A DNA stretch of 41,616 nucleotides from JAWKTT01 sp041398965 (GTDB lineage Bacteria > Planctomycetota > Planctomycetia > Planctomycetales > Planctomycetaceae). The stretch is from contig JAWKTT010000037.1 of the NCBI GenBank assembly GCA_041398965.1, positions 1 through 41,616 on the forward strand, given 5' to 3'. The position numbers and the translations under genes were made by a program. The notes below the pieces were generated by a model. The model was given only the letters and a program-made list of their open reading frames with translations, was not told where the DNA came from and did no database searches. Of the stretch, positions 16,980 through 26,140 are shown one piece after another; positions within the stretch are counted from its first letter, which is position 1, and each line of letters begins with the position of its first letter.

Positions 16980-17522
16980 CTACTTAGGTTTCGGGCGAAA
17001 AGCGACGATTCGGCTTGGGTTGGTTTCTAAAAATGGGCCGCCGAGGAGGTCGATGCAGTACGGAATCGCGGCAAAGATACCATCGAGGCATTCGGCGATT
17101 GCCTTCGGTTGGCCGGGAAGGTTGACGATTAAGGACGCTCCCCGAATCCCGGCTGTCTGACGGGAGAGAATGGCCGTCGGCACCTTGAGCAACGACACCT
17201 GACGCATCTGTTCGCCGAAGCCCGGGAGCATCTTGTCGCAGACGGCCTCCGTCGCTTCCGGGGTGACATCACGAGCGGCCGGTCCAGTCCCGCCAGTTGT
17301 GATTATCAAGCAACAGCCCACATCGTCCGCCAGTTCCCTTAACGTCGCCTCGATGAGCGGTTGTTCGTCCGAGATCACCCGTGACTCGGCTGTCCAAGGG
17401 GACGACAGCACTTCCTCCAGATACTGGACAATCGCCGGTCCCCCCCGGTCTTCATACTCCCCCCGACTCACCCGATCCGAAACCGTCACAATCCCAATTT
17501 TCGCCCCATGCGATGCGTTCAT
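16980..17522 (-). CDS. mog: Molybdopterin adenylyltransferase
   Basis: 180 residues, the usual MogA/MoaB length. Motifs are IGIVTVSDRVSRGEYEDRGG at the N-terminus, the MPT-binding TTGGTGPAARDVTPEAT (about 94-110) and SLIVNLPGQPKAIAECLDG near the C-terminus. It activates molybdopterin as adenylyl-MPT for metal insertion in molybdenum cofactor synthesis, in the cytoplasm. The start ATG (MNASHGAKIG) is the only reasonable one. It is separated by 59 bp from the large cytochrome-like gene upstream on the same strand and has no other cofactor genes nearby. Confidence 0.92.
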   Translation of the reverse strand: MNASHGAKIGIVTVSDRVSRGEYEDRGGPAIVQYLEEVLSSPWTAESRVISDEQPLIEATLRELADDVGCCLIITTGGTGPAARDVTPEATEAVCDKMLPGFGEQMRQVSLLKVPTAILSRQTAGIRGASLIVNLPGQPKAIAECLDGIFAAIPYCIDLLGGPFLETNPSRIVAFRPKPK

Positions 17523-17581
17523 CCGTCAGCCGTCCGTTGATGTTCTTGATGTCAAATCCGGATCGATGTCCTACACTGCCG

Positions 17582-20500
17582 TCACTTGCGGCCGCCGGTG
17601 CGGAGGAAGGCGATGAGGTCGAGGATTTCGTCTTCTGTGAGGGTATTCAAGAGACCCAGGGGCATCGGAGATGTCTCGGACTCGCGTGAGAGTTCCACTT
17701 CCGACTTTGGGATTTCCACGGCGTTTTTCGGATGAAGTGGGTCGGTCAGGATTCGGAGCGTCGGGCTGCGGTAGTCCCCCGACGTGATGACTTGTCCGAC
17801 GAGCAATCGGCCATCGTTGGTGAGGACTTCGGAATTCCGATAGTTTTCCGCGATTGCCCTGGAGGGCTCGACGATCGCCTCCAGGATGTCTCGCGTGCTG
17901 AATCGCGAGGCGACAACGGTGAGGTCGGGGCCGACGGCGGCACCGTAACTGCCAACACGGTGACAGCGACTACAGAGAGCCGCCCGGAACAACTCCCGTC
18001 CCCGGTCGAGATTGCGGGGTTCTTCCAGACGTGCGAGGATCGGGACAAGTTCCTCCAGTTTCCATTCCTGAACCAATGACCGTTGCGGCGGAAGTGGCTC
18101 TTCCTGAACAACGGGGGGGGTGATGATGGCCGAGAGGGTTTGCCGTTCTGACGATGATAGAGTGGCGACAGCTTCTTCACGAATGGTCTTCAAGAAGCCC
18201 GGCATCCCGCGCCCCCCTTGAAACGAGAGTTCCAGTTCGTTGAGTTGTCGGAAATACTCCGTCCGTTGTTCGATCGTCCAGCCAATCTGAGCATGACGGA
18301 GCGAGAAGAGTGCCTCGAGTCGATCTTCCTGGGAACGTGCATGTTCGAGCCAGCTCATCCCTTTGGCGACGGCTGAGGGGTCGGACAGACGGATGAGCAG
18401 CCGAACTTGTGTTGCGATGAGCGGTCCCCCCATTCCGACCGGAGCGATCGATTCCACATCGGGGACAATGACCGCCTCGGCGAGTTGCTTGCGTGTCCCT
18501 TCGAGAATCGCAGGATCGATCTGTTCCTGGTGATTCAGACAGATTTCGATGGTCCGCAACATGGTGTGTCGGTCGATCAAGGTCAGCCGCGCATATTCGA
18601 AGTCGGCCAGGCGTCGCAGGATGGCGGGGGACAACCTCGACTCTCCAGATCGAGCGACCGCCAAGAGAGCGGTCACAGCGACCGAAGCATTGGATTCCAG
18701 AAGTGCCCGGTTGCTCCAGGTGGCGAGCGGATAGTGTTCGACGGCAACGCGAGCCGCATCTCGAATCGCAGGGTCGGCTGCCCCCATGTATGGCCACAGG
18801 CTATCGAATACGGGAGCCGACGGGTTGCCGAGAATGTTCTCGATTTTCTGTCGATTGTCTGCCTGCACCTTCGAGTACGCTTCTCGCTCCTGCCACTGCA
18901 CCGACCTTGCGGGATCGGTTGTTGAGATGGTCGTTGAGTCCGTCGTTGAATTGGGGACGTTTAACGTTGGTGATGCCGTGCCATCTTTCTTGCCGACCCA
19001 AGAGATGCGGTACAGACCCGACTGTGTCTTGCGTCCGCCGGTCACAAAGTAGAGCGCCCCGTCAGGTCCGGTGGCGATGTCGGTGACATTGAGCGGCTGT
19101 CCTCGCAAGAAGACTTCCGACTCTCCCGTGTAACTGGCACCCCGTCGATGCAGATGGACTGCCAAGATGCGTCCGTACGCCCAGTCGAGTGCAAACAAAG
19201 CGTCACGATACTGAGGGGGGAATTTCGTGCGATGTCCGAATTCTAAACCGGTTGGAGACCCCATGCCGACATCGATCGCGGCCCCGGCATTGTCCGCCCG
19301 ATCAGGGTCGTACGGGGGCCAGGTTCCGGTCACACTTCGCCAGCCGAAGTCGCGACCATTCGTCAAATGCAGGATCCGATTCGCCCGATACCATGGAGCC
19401 CCCATATCGAACTCCGCGTCGGCATCAAAGGTGAAGGCGTCGCCCGTCACCGGATGCACAGCGACTCCAAACGGATTCCTCATCCCGGCGGCAATCACTT
19501 CCCATCGCCCCGAACGAGGGTCCAGCCGGATGAGTGCCCCTTCGCTGGTTGTCTGTCCTTTTCGTGCCGCCCGAAACGGCGACGTATGATCCAGAATCCC
19601 CGTCGTCGGTATCTCAGTTCCATCTCCCTGGATCGACAGGAGTCGTCCTAGGGGGTCGACCGCCAGATCGTTTCGACCGTGTCCTTCGGTTCCGGTGAAG
19701 GAGCGAATCATGCGGGACTCGTTAAAGTTTCCATCACCTGTCGTGTCCCGGAGCATGAACAGCCCCTTCGATGCATTCGCATTAACGTACAGGTCGTTCC
19801 CGACAAATTTCAGGCCGCGAACCTCTTGCAGCGACTGCTCGATGATCTCGGCTCGGGTCACCGCTTTTGTTTGAGGGTCGAGCGTAAACCGCAACAGGCC
19901 CCGCTCCTCCATCGACACAATCGCTCGTCCTCGGGGATCAAACGTCAGGCTGATCCATGAACCTTCCGTCGCATGTGCCTGCCGAATCAGTCGCACTTCA
20001 AACCCATCGATCACTTGAATGGCTGGAGCAACCGCAGTCTTCGACGTCGTGAGTGCTTGTTTCCACTGTTCGTAGTTGTCGAAAGCTGTAATCTGTGCCG
20101 GCAACATTCCGGGCCCCCAAAACTCTTTCTCGACCGCACCATAGACGGCGACCGCAGTGGGAGCCGGGGCGTCAGAACCATCGGCCCGCGTTGCCAGTTG
20201 TCGCCCCTCCCACTGGCCATCACTCACGATGTGCTGCGTCGTTCCATCGAGAAAGTTCAAAGTGATTTCGACACACACAGCCGACGGGCCGGGGGACCCT
20301 GCACAGAGAAATGTCAGTTTGTTCGGACCGAGATGGAGGCTGTTGGTGATGTCTCGCGAGATGATCGGCCCATAGTCTTCGAGCGTCAGGCGGGGCCGGC
20401 CATTGATCGAGAGTTGTGCGGAAGCAAAGTCGGTCGCGAGGCGAATCGTGGCCGACTGCAAGGCGGTCGGAACCTCGAAGGATCGCGACAGTTCAACCCA

Positions 20501-20653
20501 CTGCGGCACTTGTCGTTCCCCACTGCTCCAGACCCACTCCGGTCGGGGCCGTTCGTCCGCAATGGCGACCGCCCCAGCGACGACCGACGACCACAGCAGA
20601 AGCAGCGGAAGAATCAGTTTGAAAGAAAGTGTGTTCAGCCTCATGCCAGACAT
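17582..20653 (-). CDS. Secreted beta-propeller dehydrogenase-like protein with C-terminal heme-binding domain
   Basis: 1023 residues with a signal peptide (LILPLLLLWSSVVAGAVAIA, about 12-32). Residues 35-180 form a beta-sandwich-like region; about 205-560 a propeller of the membrane-bound dehydrogenase type found in Planctomycetes (SLTFDPRGRAIVSMEE, AAGMRNPFGVAVHP, DIATGPDGALYFVTGG). Residues 600-850 are helical, HEAT-like. The C-terminal domain has one c-type heme motif, CSRCHRVG, near residue 896, the Pirellula/Verrucomicrobium-type heme-binding domain. Such proteins are thought to act on sugars or alcohols in the periplasm, but the substrate is unknown. Two ATGs (20653 and 20644) can start it. 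Confidence 0.85.
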   Translation of the reverse strand: MSGMRLNTLSFKLILPLLLLWSSVVAGAVAIADERPRPEWVWSSGERQVPQWVELSRSFEVPTALQSATIRLATDFASAQLSINGRPRLTLEDYGPIISRDITNSLHLGPNKLTFLCAGSPGPSAVCVEITLNFLDGTTQHIVSDGQWEGRQLATRADGSDAPAPTAVAVYGAVEKEFWGPGMLPAQITAFDNYEQWKQALTTSKTAVAPAIQVIDGFEVRLIRQAHATEGSWISLTFDPRGRAIVSMEERGLLRFTLDPQTKAVTRAEIIEQSLQEVRGLKFVGNDLYVNANASKGLFMLRDTTGDGNFNESRMIRSFTGTEGHGRNDLAVDPLGRLLSIQGDGTEIPTTGILDHTSPFRAARKGQTTSEGALIRLDPRSGRWEVIAAGMRNPFGVAVHPVTGDAFTFDADAEFDMGAPWYRANRILHLTNGRDFGWRSVTGTWPPYDPDRADNAGAAIDVGMGSPTGLEFGHRTKFPPQYRDALFALDWAYGRILAVHLHRRGASYTGESEVFLRGQPLNVTDIATGPDGALYFVTGGRKTQSGLYRISWVGKKDGTASPTLNVPNSTTDSTTISTTDPARSVQWQEREAYSKVQADNRQKIENILGNPSAPVFDSLWPYMGAADPAIRDAARVAVEHYPLATWSNRALLESNASVAVTALLAVARSGESRLSPAILRRLADFEYARLTLIDRHTMLRTIEICLNHQEQIDPAILEGTRKQLAEAVIVPDVESIAPVGMGGPLIATQVRLLIRLSDPSAVAKGMSWLEHARSQEDRLEALFSLRHAQIGWTIEQRTEYFRQLNELELSFQGGRGMPGFLKTIREEAVATLSSSERQTLSAIITPPVVQEEPLPPQRSLVQEWKLEELVPILARLEEPRNLDRGRELFRAALCSRCHRVGSYGAAVGPDLTVVASRFSTRDILEAIVEPSRAIAENYRNSEVLTNDGRLLVGQVITSGDYRSPTLRILTDPLHPKNAVEIPKSEVELSRESETSPMPLGLLNTLTEDEILDLIAFLRTGGRK

Positions 20654-20718
20654 ATCGTCTGTTCTCCTGTTCCGATCCGATTCGCTGTACCGCCCTGTTG
20701 ATCCACTCTGTCGACAAC

Positions 20719-20773
20719 GGCGAGCGTGGAGCGTTCACTCCCTGTGTCAGGGGACTGACGTCCCCCGCTCGCC
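20719..20773. repeat. REP-like palindrome with two inner hairpins (complete copy)
   Basis: The 55-bp element is bounded by GGCGAGCG and CGCTCGCC, which pair. Inside are two hairpins, GGAGCG-TTCA-CTCC and GGGGAC-TGAC-GTCCCC, giving a three-way-junction shape. The reverse complement matches the outer parts of the interrupted element at 25986-26268 almost exactly. It lies in the 135-bp gap between trmD and the propeller gene. Confidence 0.75.
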
Positions 20774-20788
20774 CGACGGACGTGTTCT

Positions 20789-21469
20789 CTATTCGAGTAA
20801 GTCGCGCCGTCTTTGGCGGGTGCGGATCATACTCTGTTCTTGTCTCCAGCGGGCAATTTCCTGGTGATTTCCCCCCATCAACACTTCGGGCACTTCCATC
20901 CCCCGGTACTCGCGCGGTCGGGTGTACTGAGGATACTCCAGCAGACCCGATTCCGAAAACGAATCATAACGAGCACTCGTCTCATCCCCTAGAACACCGG
21001 GGACTAATCGCATGACAGTGTCCATCAAGAGCATCGCCGGAACCTCTCCGCCATTGCAAATGAAGTCACCAACGGAAACTTCGAGAGGTTGGAGACCTTG
21101 GGCAATTCGATCATCGAACCCTTCGTATCGACCACACAGGAGCAGCAGTCGATCGATCGTCGCTAACTCTTCGACCAACGCCTGATTGAGCGGGCGGCCC
21201 TGCGGGGTCAGCATCACCAGTTGACCGGGAGCCTTTCCCTCCTTTTGAACTGCCTCCACACAGTCAAACACCGGTTCGCAACGGATTAACATTCCGGGAC
21301 CGCCACCATACGGCGTGTCGTCGACGTTCTTTCTGACTCCGGTGGCCCAGTCGCGAAAGTTCCACAAAGCGACCTCGACCAACCCCGCCCGAATCGCCCG
21401 CTCTAACAGGGCCTGCCCGAGATAACCCTCGAACATCGCTGGAAACAACGTCAACACATCAAACCGCAT
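20789..21469 (-). CDS. trmD: tRNA (guanine-N1)-methyltransferase
   Basis: 226 residues. It starts MRFDVLTLFPAMFEGYL, and has the diagnostic DDTPYGGGPGML, the SAM-binding trefoil-knot parts LLLLCGRYEGFDDRI and VGDFICNGGEVPAM, and the C-terminal EVLMGGNHQEIARWR. It methylates G37 of tRNAs next to the anticodon and prevents frameshifting. The ATG overlaps the TGA of pyrF by one base (TGATG), so translation is coupled. It is not next to rpsP/rimM/rplS as in many bacteria. Confidence 0.96.
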   Translation of the reverse strand: MRFDVLTLFPAMFEGYLGQALLERAIRAGLVEVALWNFRDWATGVRKNVDDTPYGGGPGMLIRCEPVFDCVEAVQKEGKAPGQLVMLTPQGRPLNQALVEELATIDRLLLLCGRYEGFDDRIAQGLQPLEVSVGDFICNGGEVPAMLLMDTVMRLVPGVLGDETSARYDSFSESGLLEYPQYTRPREYRGMEVPEVLMGGNHQEIARWRQEQSMIRTRQRRRDLLE

Positions 21470-22419
21470 CAGTCCGCTTCCTTGTCGAGAGGAGTCGCAT
21501 GAGTCCGCAAGTCGGCAATCATGTCGAGCGTTGCCGCCTCGACCGCTTGTTCCCAGTGTTCCGGGGCGAAACGTTCTTTGTAACCGGCCCGCGAGTGGGC
21601 GAAAATGATCCCCCGCGAACTGTTGATGACAGCCCCCTGCCCATCAGCCCGAAACGCCGCCGCAACGTCGGCCGATGTCCCCCCCTGACTCCCATACCCT
21701 GGCACCAGCAACGGCACACTCGGCATCGCGGCCCGCAACTCCGCGAGTTCCGCCGGATACGTCGCCCCGACGACCGCTCCGACCGCTCCGTATCCACACT
21801 CCCCCAAACTCTCGCTCGCACACTGCTGCACCGCTCGGGCGACGGCCGAGTACAAACTCTCCCCTTCCGTCATTCGACTCTGAAAGTGGGCCGACCCCGG
21901 ATTGCTCGTCCTCGCCAGAACGTAAATCCCCGCCCCACGTGCGTTCGCTTGTGTGATGAACGGTTCGAGCGTGTCGACTCCCATGTAGGCATTGACCGTC
22001 AGCGCATCGGCCCCCCAAGGCGCGGCATCGATGTCAGCCCCCGCGAGCCACGCCCGGGCATACCCTTCTGCCGTCGACCCGATGTCCCCCCGCTTGGCGT
22101 CGGCAATGACAATCAACCCCCGCTCGCGAGCGGCTCGGATCACCCTCCAGAGTGCCGACATCCCTGCCGGTCCGCACTCTTCAAAGAACGCCACTTGCGG
22201 CTTCACCGCCGGAACCAACGGCGACACCACATCAATGATCCGTAAACAAAACTCCTCGAACCCTCTCGCCCGAATCTCACACTCCGATCCCCCCCCGTCA
22301 ATCGCCCGCAGACGAATCGGCTCGGGAAGTGAATCAAAGCGAGGGTCCAACCCCACCAAAGCCGGCGTCCCCTTTACGGTGATAGCACCGGCCAAACGAT
22401 CTGCGTAATGCTGAGTCAT
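21469..22419 (-). CDS. pyrF: Orotidine 5'-phosphate decarboxylase (long, PyrF type 2)
   Basis: About 316 residues from ATG 22419 (MTQHYADRLAGA); an alternative upstream frame adds 27 residues through a palindrome and is unlikely. Family marks: LVGLDPRFDSLP at the N-terminus, PAVKPQVAFFEECGP, the active-site loop IVIADAKRGDIGSTAEGYA with Asp-Lys-Asp, and the phosphate-binding VPGYGSQGG...GAVINSSRGI. It converts OMP to UMP in pyrimidine synthesis. This is the longer bacterial subfamily (actinobacterial/myxobacterial style) of 270-320 residues. Confidence 0.94.
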   Translation of the reverse strand: MTQHYADRLAGAITVKGTPALVGLDPRFDSLPEPIRLRAIDGGGSECEIRARGFEEFCLRIIDVVSPLVPAVKPQVAFFEECGPAGMSALWRVIRAARERGLIVIADAKRGDIGSTAEGYARAWLAGADIDAAPWGADALTVNAYMGVDTLEPFITQANARGAGIYVLARTSNPGSAHFQSRMTEGESLYSAVARAVQQCASESLGECGYGAVGAVVGATYPAELAELRAAMPSVPLLVPGYGSQGGTSADVAAAFRADGQGAVINSSRGIIFAHSRAGYKERFAPEHWEQAVEAATLDMIADLRTHATPLDKEAD

Positions 22420-22445
22420 CGTTCCAACAGAAAAAAACCGATTAG

Positions 22446-22466
22446 CCCCACACTTCACGTGTGGGT
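22446..22466. repeat. Short palindrome CCCACAC/GTGTGGG upstream of pyrF
   Basis: Stem CCCACAC and GTGTGGG with loop TTCAC. The same stem with loop ATCAA is at 26080-26100, so this is a second small dispersed palindrome family. It lies 27 bp before the pyrF start. Confidence 0.55.
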
Positions 22467-22507
22467 TGAAGTGTGTGACCGAAATGTGTGAACCGCACAC
22501 TCATCAA

Positions 22508-23962
22508 CTACATGCCGCTACGACTCGGGAATCCCCCGGGCGATGGGAACGGAAGGCCGCCGGGGAGTTTGCCTCCGGACTGTTTCACCCCTTCTTCGAT
22601 GAGTGATCCTGAGATCGTGGCCGAGACGGTGGTGGTGTTGCCACTCGCGGAGAACTCCAAACCATCGAGGGCTTGCTTGGCCTTCTCCATCGCCTCAGCT
22701 TGTGCCGGGTCGACATTGTCTGACATCGGCAACCCAGAGAGGAACCCCTTTGCCATCCCTTTACCATCCGACAGAGCCGTCTTGAAGTTCTCAGCATCCT
22801 CAGGCGTCGGAGATTGAGCCGAAATGTTCAATACCAAGTCACTCGTGAACTGCATGGTGACGGTCACTTCCGTCACTTTACCCAGAGCAGTTTGAAGTGC
22901 CCCAAAGGGGTTGAGGCCACCACTTGGCGGAGGGACGGAACCAGCAGGAATTTTCGCAGCGACAATGAAGTGCCCCGAACTGGGGAGTGACGCGAAGTTG
23001 CTTGCTGCCTTCGAATCGTTACCGATCTCGATCGCCTTCTTTACGTCGGCCTTCTTTCCCAAGACGATGATGTTCGAAGTTGGCAGGTAGATCGCCTGAT
23101 CCTTCTTCGGAGCTTCCAGGTACTTGACCCCCTGATGCTCGACTTCGACATAATCGGCAGTATCCGTTGCTGTACTACGATCAAACGGCTTGTTTGTATA
23201 GACCGCAATCACGGAGGACTTGGTGCTCACGTTCGTCCCAACCGCAACACGATCGATGTCGGCGGGTTGCAGTCCCGTTGCCTCTTGCATCTCCTTCAAA
23301 GAGTCACCCATCTTCGGCTGGTCCCGCACGGTCTGCATCACTGGCGAACCCCAGACATCGGCGACACGGACTTCGACAAACGCGTCAATGTCGTTCGGCA
23401 TGAACGCCATACGGTTGCCGAAGCCACCCCCCAGACTCGACACCAGCGCAATGATCCCCCAGACCACGCCACCCAGCAGGCCCAGGCCGAGGATGCCGCC
23501 GCCGATGAAGAGGGCGACTTTGCCGCCGTTGCCGCCGCCCGATTTGCTCTTCTTCTTGGACTTGCCGCCAGCAGCTTTCTTACGACGGCTAGTCTGCGGA
23601 CCTGAGTCGATCACTTCATCGCCGAAATCGTCACCCATGTCATCGCCGAAGTCGTCGTCCCCGAAGTCATCGGTGAGTGAGTCGTCGAGATCGTCGAGGA
23701 AGCCCATGTCGTCCGCCGCCTTTGGCTTCGGCTTCGGCTTCGCGACCGGCGGACGCTTCCCCGCAGTCGGGTTGGCAGGACGCTTCACCCCTCCCGAACC
23801 GGCAGCGGGGGGCTTCCCCTGTGGACGTGGCGAACCAGTTGCCCCTTCAACCACGAACGGCTCCTGGCACTTCGGACAGCGGACTTTCTTCCCTGAATAC
23901 TCGGCCTTGAGCTTGAGCTTCGTTCCACAGTGGGGGCAGGCGGTGACAAGGGCTTCAGACAT
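22508..23962 (-). CDS. Zinc-ribbon membrane protein with acidic linker
   Basis: 484 residues. The N-terminus is a zinc ribbon of the MJ0042/FHA-associated kind, CPHCGTKLKLKAEYSG and RCPKCQEPFVVEG (residues about 9-40). A Pro/Lys linker follows, then an acidic repeat of DDFGDD units (about 90-120), a Lys-rich patch (KKKSKSGGG) and one transmembrane helix (about 150-180, KVALFIGGGILGLGLLGG). Residues 190-450 are an extracytoplasmic mixed domain, ending in a Gly/Pro/Ser tail. Such proteins are common in Planctomycetes; function unknown. It is a monocistronic gene divergent from the FGE-sulfatase-domain gene. Confidence 0.75.
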   Translation of the reverse strand: MSEALVTACPHCGTKLKLKAEYSGKKVRCPKCQEPFVVEGATGSPRPQGKPPAAGSGGVKRPANPTAGKRPPVAKPKPKPKAADDMGFLDDLDDSLTDDFGDDDFGDDMGDDFGDEVIDSGPQTSRRKKAAGGKSKKKSKSGGGNGGKVALFIGGGILGLGLLGGVVWGIIALVSSLGGGFGNRMAFMPNDIDAFVEVRVADVWGSPVMQTVRDQPKMGDSLKEMQEATGLQPADIDRVAVGTNVSTKSSVIAVYTNKPFDRSTATDTADYVEVEHQGVKYLEAPKKDQAIYLPTSNIIVLGKKADVKKAIEIGNDSKAASNFASLPSSGHFIVAAKIPAGSVPPPSGGLNPFGALQTALGKVTEVTVTMQFTSDLVLNISAQSPTPEDAENFKTALSDGKGMAKGFLSGLPMSDNVDPAQAEAMEKAKQALDGLEFSASGNTTTVSATISGSLIEEGVKQSGGKLPGGLPFPSPGGFPSRSGM

Positions 23963-24099
23963 CGAGGAGTCCCCTCATGGTGATTGCGAGAATTTCGCAG
24001 TCCAATCGCTTCGATCGAACTGGCAACTTGGCCCGTAAACTGTGATGATTCTTCGCACATTGTAAACGATTGGCCCGACCGTTGTCTCTGGAGTGAGTG

Positions 24100-25029
24100 A
24101 TGGAATCTCAAGAAGCCCACCGTCAAAACCGACGTCTCCGAACGTCATTGATGTTCTGCACACTGATGTTCGCGATGACAATCCCGACGTCGGCTGCGGA
24201 CGAGCCTGAGAAATCGACCGACCGGGCCACACTGCTGCAAGTCTTTCACAAAGAGTTCGTTCCCATAAACGTCGGCACCAAAGAGTTCCCCGCGACCTTT
24301 CTGATGGGGACAAACGATGGTCAGCCAGCAGAAGCTCCCCCCCACAAAGTGACGATCGCCCGGCCTTTCTCGATCGCCAAATATGAAGTCCCACAAAACC
24401 TTTACGCGGCCGTGATGGGGTCAAATCCAAGTCGCTGGCAAGGGCCACGCAACTCGGCCGAACGGATGTCCTGGATCGATGCCATCGCCTTCTGTGAAAA
24501 GGTGACGACCTTACTGCGAGAACAGAAACTCATCGACGAGACGCAAGTCGTTCGTCTCCCAACCGAAGCGGAGTGGGAATACGCCTGCCGAGCCGGAACC
24601 ACGACCGCATACAGCTTCGGAGACATGGCCCAACAACCGGGCGACATCGGAAACAAGGCGAGCCTGCTCGACCCCTACGCCTGGCACACCGGCAACGCTG
24701 CCGGGAATGACCCCGAGGTTGGCGTGTTGAAGCCAAACCCCTGGGGCCTGTACGACATGCACGGCTACCTCTCCGAATTCACCGTCGATCGCTGGCACGA
24801 CAATTACGCCCCCGCCAGCAACATCACCCCTCCCACCGACGGCTCGGCCTGGGAGACCCCCAAGCTCCCGATTGCCGCCGGATCGGAGATCCCCCAATGC
24901 GTTCTCCGCGGCGGTTCATGGAAGCACAACCACCTCGACCTCCGCTCCACCAGCCGCCAACCCCTGCCCATTACCTCCAAATCCGACGCTATCGGCCTCC
25001 GCTGCGTCCTGACGGCATCAAACCAGTAA
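24100..25029 (+). CDS. Secreted FGE-sulfatase (SUMF1) domain protein, probably not a formylglycine enzyme
   Basis: 309 residues from ATG 24100. A signal peptide (SLMFCTLMFAMTIPTSAADE) leads into one FGE-sulfatase domain: TFLMGTNDGQPAEAPPHKV, RPFSIAKYEVPQNLYAAVMG, VRLPTEAEWEYACRAGTTTAYSFG, NPWGLYDMHGYLSEF, and CVLRGGSWKHNHLDLRS. The paired cysteines that formylglycine-generating enzymes have after RGGS are absent here, so catalysis of that reaction is unlikely. Planctomycetes have many such domains, used as binding or C-type lectin-like modules. A GTG at 24097 is adjacent but the ATG is preferred. Confidence 0.85.
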   Translation: MESQEAHRQNRRLRTSLMFCTLMFAMTIPTSAADEPEKSTDRATLLQVFHKEFVPINVGTKEFPATFLMGTNDGQPAEAPPHKVTIARPFSIAKYEVPQNLYAAVMGSNPSRWQGPRNSAERMSWIDAIAFCEKVTTLLREQKLIDETQVVRLPTEAEWEYACRAGTTTAYSFGDMAQQPGDIGNKASLLDPYAWHTGNAAGNDPEVGVLKPNPWGLYDMHGYLSEFTVDRWHDNYAPASNITPPTDGSAWETPKLPIAAGSEIPQCVLRGGSWKHNHLDLRSTSRQPLPITSKSDAIGLRCVLTASNQ

Positions 25030-25136
25030 CCCTCAATCGAGGGCCATCACGTCAGAGTTGCAGACATCGCGTTCAGGTGTTACTCATAGACTCTGTAATG
25101 CTCTTGACAACTGGCAGAGGAGGCGTCCAATCTAAA

Positions 25137-25153
25137 GACAGCATGGTGCTGTC
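25137..25153. promoter_or_regulatory. Palindromic operator candidate upstream of the HEPN pair
   Basis: GACAGCA-TGG-TGCTGTC is a perfect 7-bp inverted repeat. A TTGACA (25104-25109) lies about 28 bp upstream with only a weak -10 (around 25128-25133), so the repeat would sit just after the start of transcription. Regulation by the pair itself, as in toxin-antitoxin operons, is inference. Confidence 0.4.
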
Positions 25154-25206
25154 AGATTTGCTTTACTGTCATTAGAGATGAATCAAACACCTTGAGTTTT
25201 TTAGTA

Positions 25207-25650
25207 ATGGCCCGCGATCTATTTATCGGCATCACCGATCAATCGAAATCGAGCATCCATCGTCGAGATGATGCGAATGCGTTACTCATAGCTGAACGTT
25301 GGCGCGGAGCGATGTACCTAGCGGGGTATTCAATCGAATGCCAACTCAAGGCAAATCTGATGCGAATGTTTGATTGTTGCAATCTTTGGGAACTAGAGCA
25401 GGAGTTGCTACGCCGCAATCTGCTTAAGAGTCGCGGTACGATCTTTTCACACCAACTCGAAGAGCTTTTACGGCTAACGAATACGATGAATCGGTTACGT
25501 CAAAACAGTATCATGTGGCCATTGTTCAATATCGTTAACAGCTGGATACCCGCTTGGCGGTACAATCCCAACCTCTCGAATCGCGAAGATGCTGAAGATT
25601 ACCTAAACGCGGTAGACAAAGTCCGCCATTGGATTGAAAATAATGTTTGA
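25207..25650 (+). CDS. HEPN-domain protein
   Basis: About 147 residues from ATG 25207 (MARDLFIGIT). The HEPN four-helix pattern is visible: RRDDANALLIAERWRGAMYL, then AGYSIECQLKANLMRM, the diagnostic GY.IE..LKA. RGTIFSHQLEELL follows and carries an R-x5-H pair close to the R-x4-6-H of RNase-type HEPN domains. The C-terminal part, YNPNLSNREDAEDYLNAVDKVRHWI, is also typical. HEPN proteins act in toxin-antitoxin, phage defence or RNA processing; which applies is not clear. Base use is more AT-rich than neighbours, suggesting transfer. The partner gene starts 10 bp later. Confidence 0.7.
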   Translation: MARDLFIGITDQSKSSIHRRDDANALLIAERWRGAMYLAGYSIECQLKANLMRMFDCCNLWELEQELLRRNLLKSRGTIFSHQLEELLRLTNTMNRLRQNSIMWPLFNIVNSWIPAWRYNPNLSNREDAEDYLNAVDKVRHWIENNV

Positions 25651-25660
25651 GGAAATCGCC

Positions 25661-25924
25661 ATGACAGATGAACAACTTAGAAATAAAATACACGACGTTC
25701 TCAAGGAGGGGTATTTTAAGGATACCGATGATTTGGTTGACATCTCCGCAGGGCCGGATGATAGCATTCATATCGTCATCGTGAGCCGCAAGTTTGATGG
25801 GCGTCGCATGAAAGAGAAGCACGATTTAATCTGGTCCGAACTCAGCCAGCGCCTCGCCCCCGAAGAATGGGGGCGTGTGTCACTCTCTATTGGTGTCAGC
25901 CCGGAAGAACTAAAAGCCAGTTAG
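25661..25924 (+). CDS. Small BolA-like protein paired with the HEPN gene
   Basis: 87 residues from ATG 25661, chosen because GAGGA lies 7 bp upstream; an in-frame ATG at 25643 overlaps the HEPN gene. The pattern DSIHIVIVSRKFDGRRMKEK followed by HDLIWSEL and VSLSIGVSPEELK recalls BolA/IbaG proteins (V.VVS..F.G....RH.L....L and ..LS....P.E), with a helix-beta arrangement of the right size. The resemblance is by eye only. It is not an MNT nucleotidyltransferase, the usual HEPN partner. The two genes are adjacent and probably cotranscribed, so this gene may be antidote or regulator of the HEPN protein. Confidence 0.55.
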   Translation: MTDEQLRNKIHDVLKEGYFKDTDDLVDISAGPDDSIHIVIVSRKFDGRRMKEKHDLIWSELSQRLAPEEWGRVSLSIGVSPEELKAS

Positions 25925-26079
25925 CCCAATCGGCGGCAAAGGAGAGACGTGAGCCCAATCGATTGCGTCAAACCAGTCACCCCCAGGCGAGCGGGGGACG
26001 TCAGTCCCCTGACACGTTCCACTGCTGTTCTGTTCCCCTGTTGTCCTATAGCACACATCTCGACTGACGTGCGGCAACG

Positions 26080-26100
26080 CCCCACACATCAAGTGTGGGG
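26080..26100. repeat. Short palindrome CCCCACAC/GTGTGGGG, second copy
   Basis: 8-bp stem, loop ATCAA. Same family as the palindrome before pyrF (22446-22466), with two loop differences. Confidence 0.6.
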
Positions 26101-26140
26101 CAAAACGGCCGTTCCGCATCGGTCGAGAAACAGATTGAGT

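Noticed and set aside
23220..24038. 272-codon plus-strand frame
   Set aside because: Antisense of the zinc-ribbon membrane protein gene, Ser/Pro-rich without motifs.
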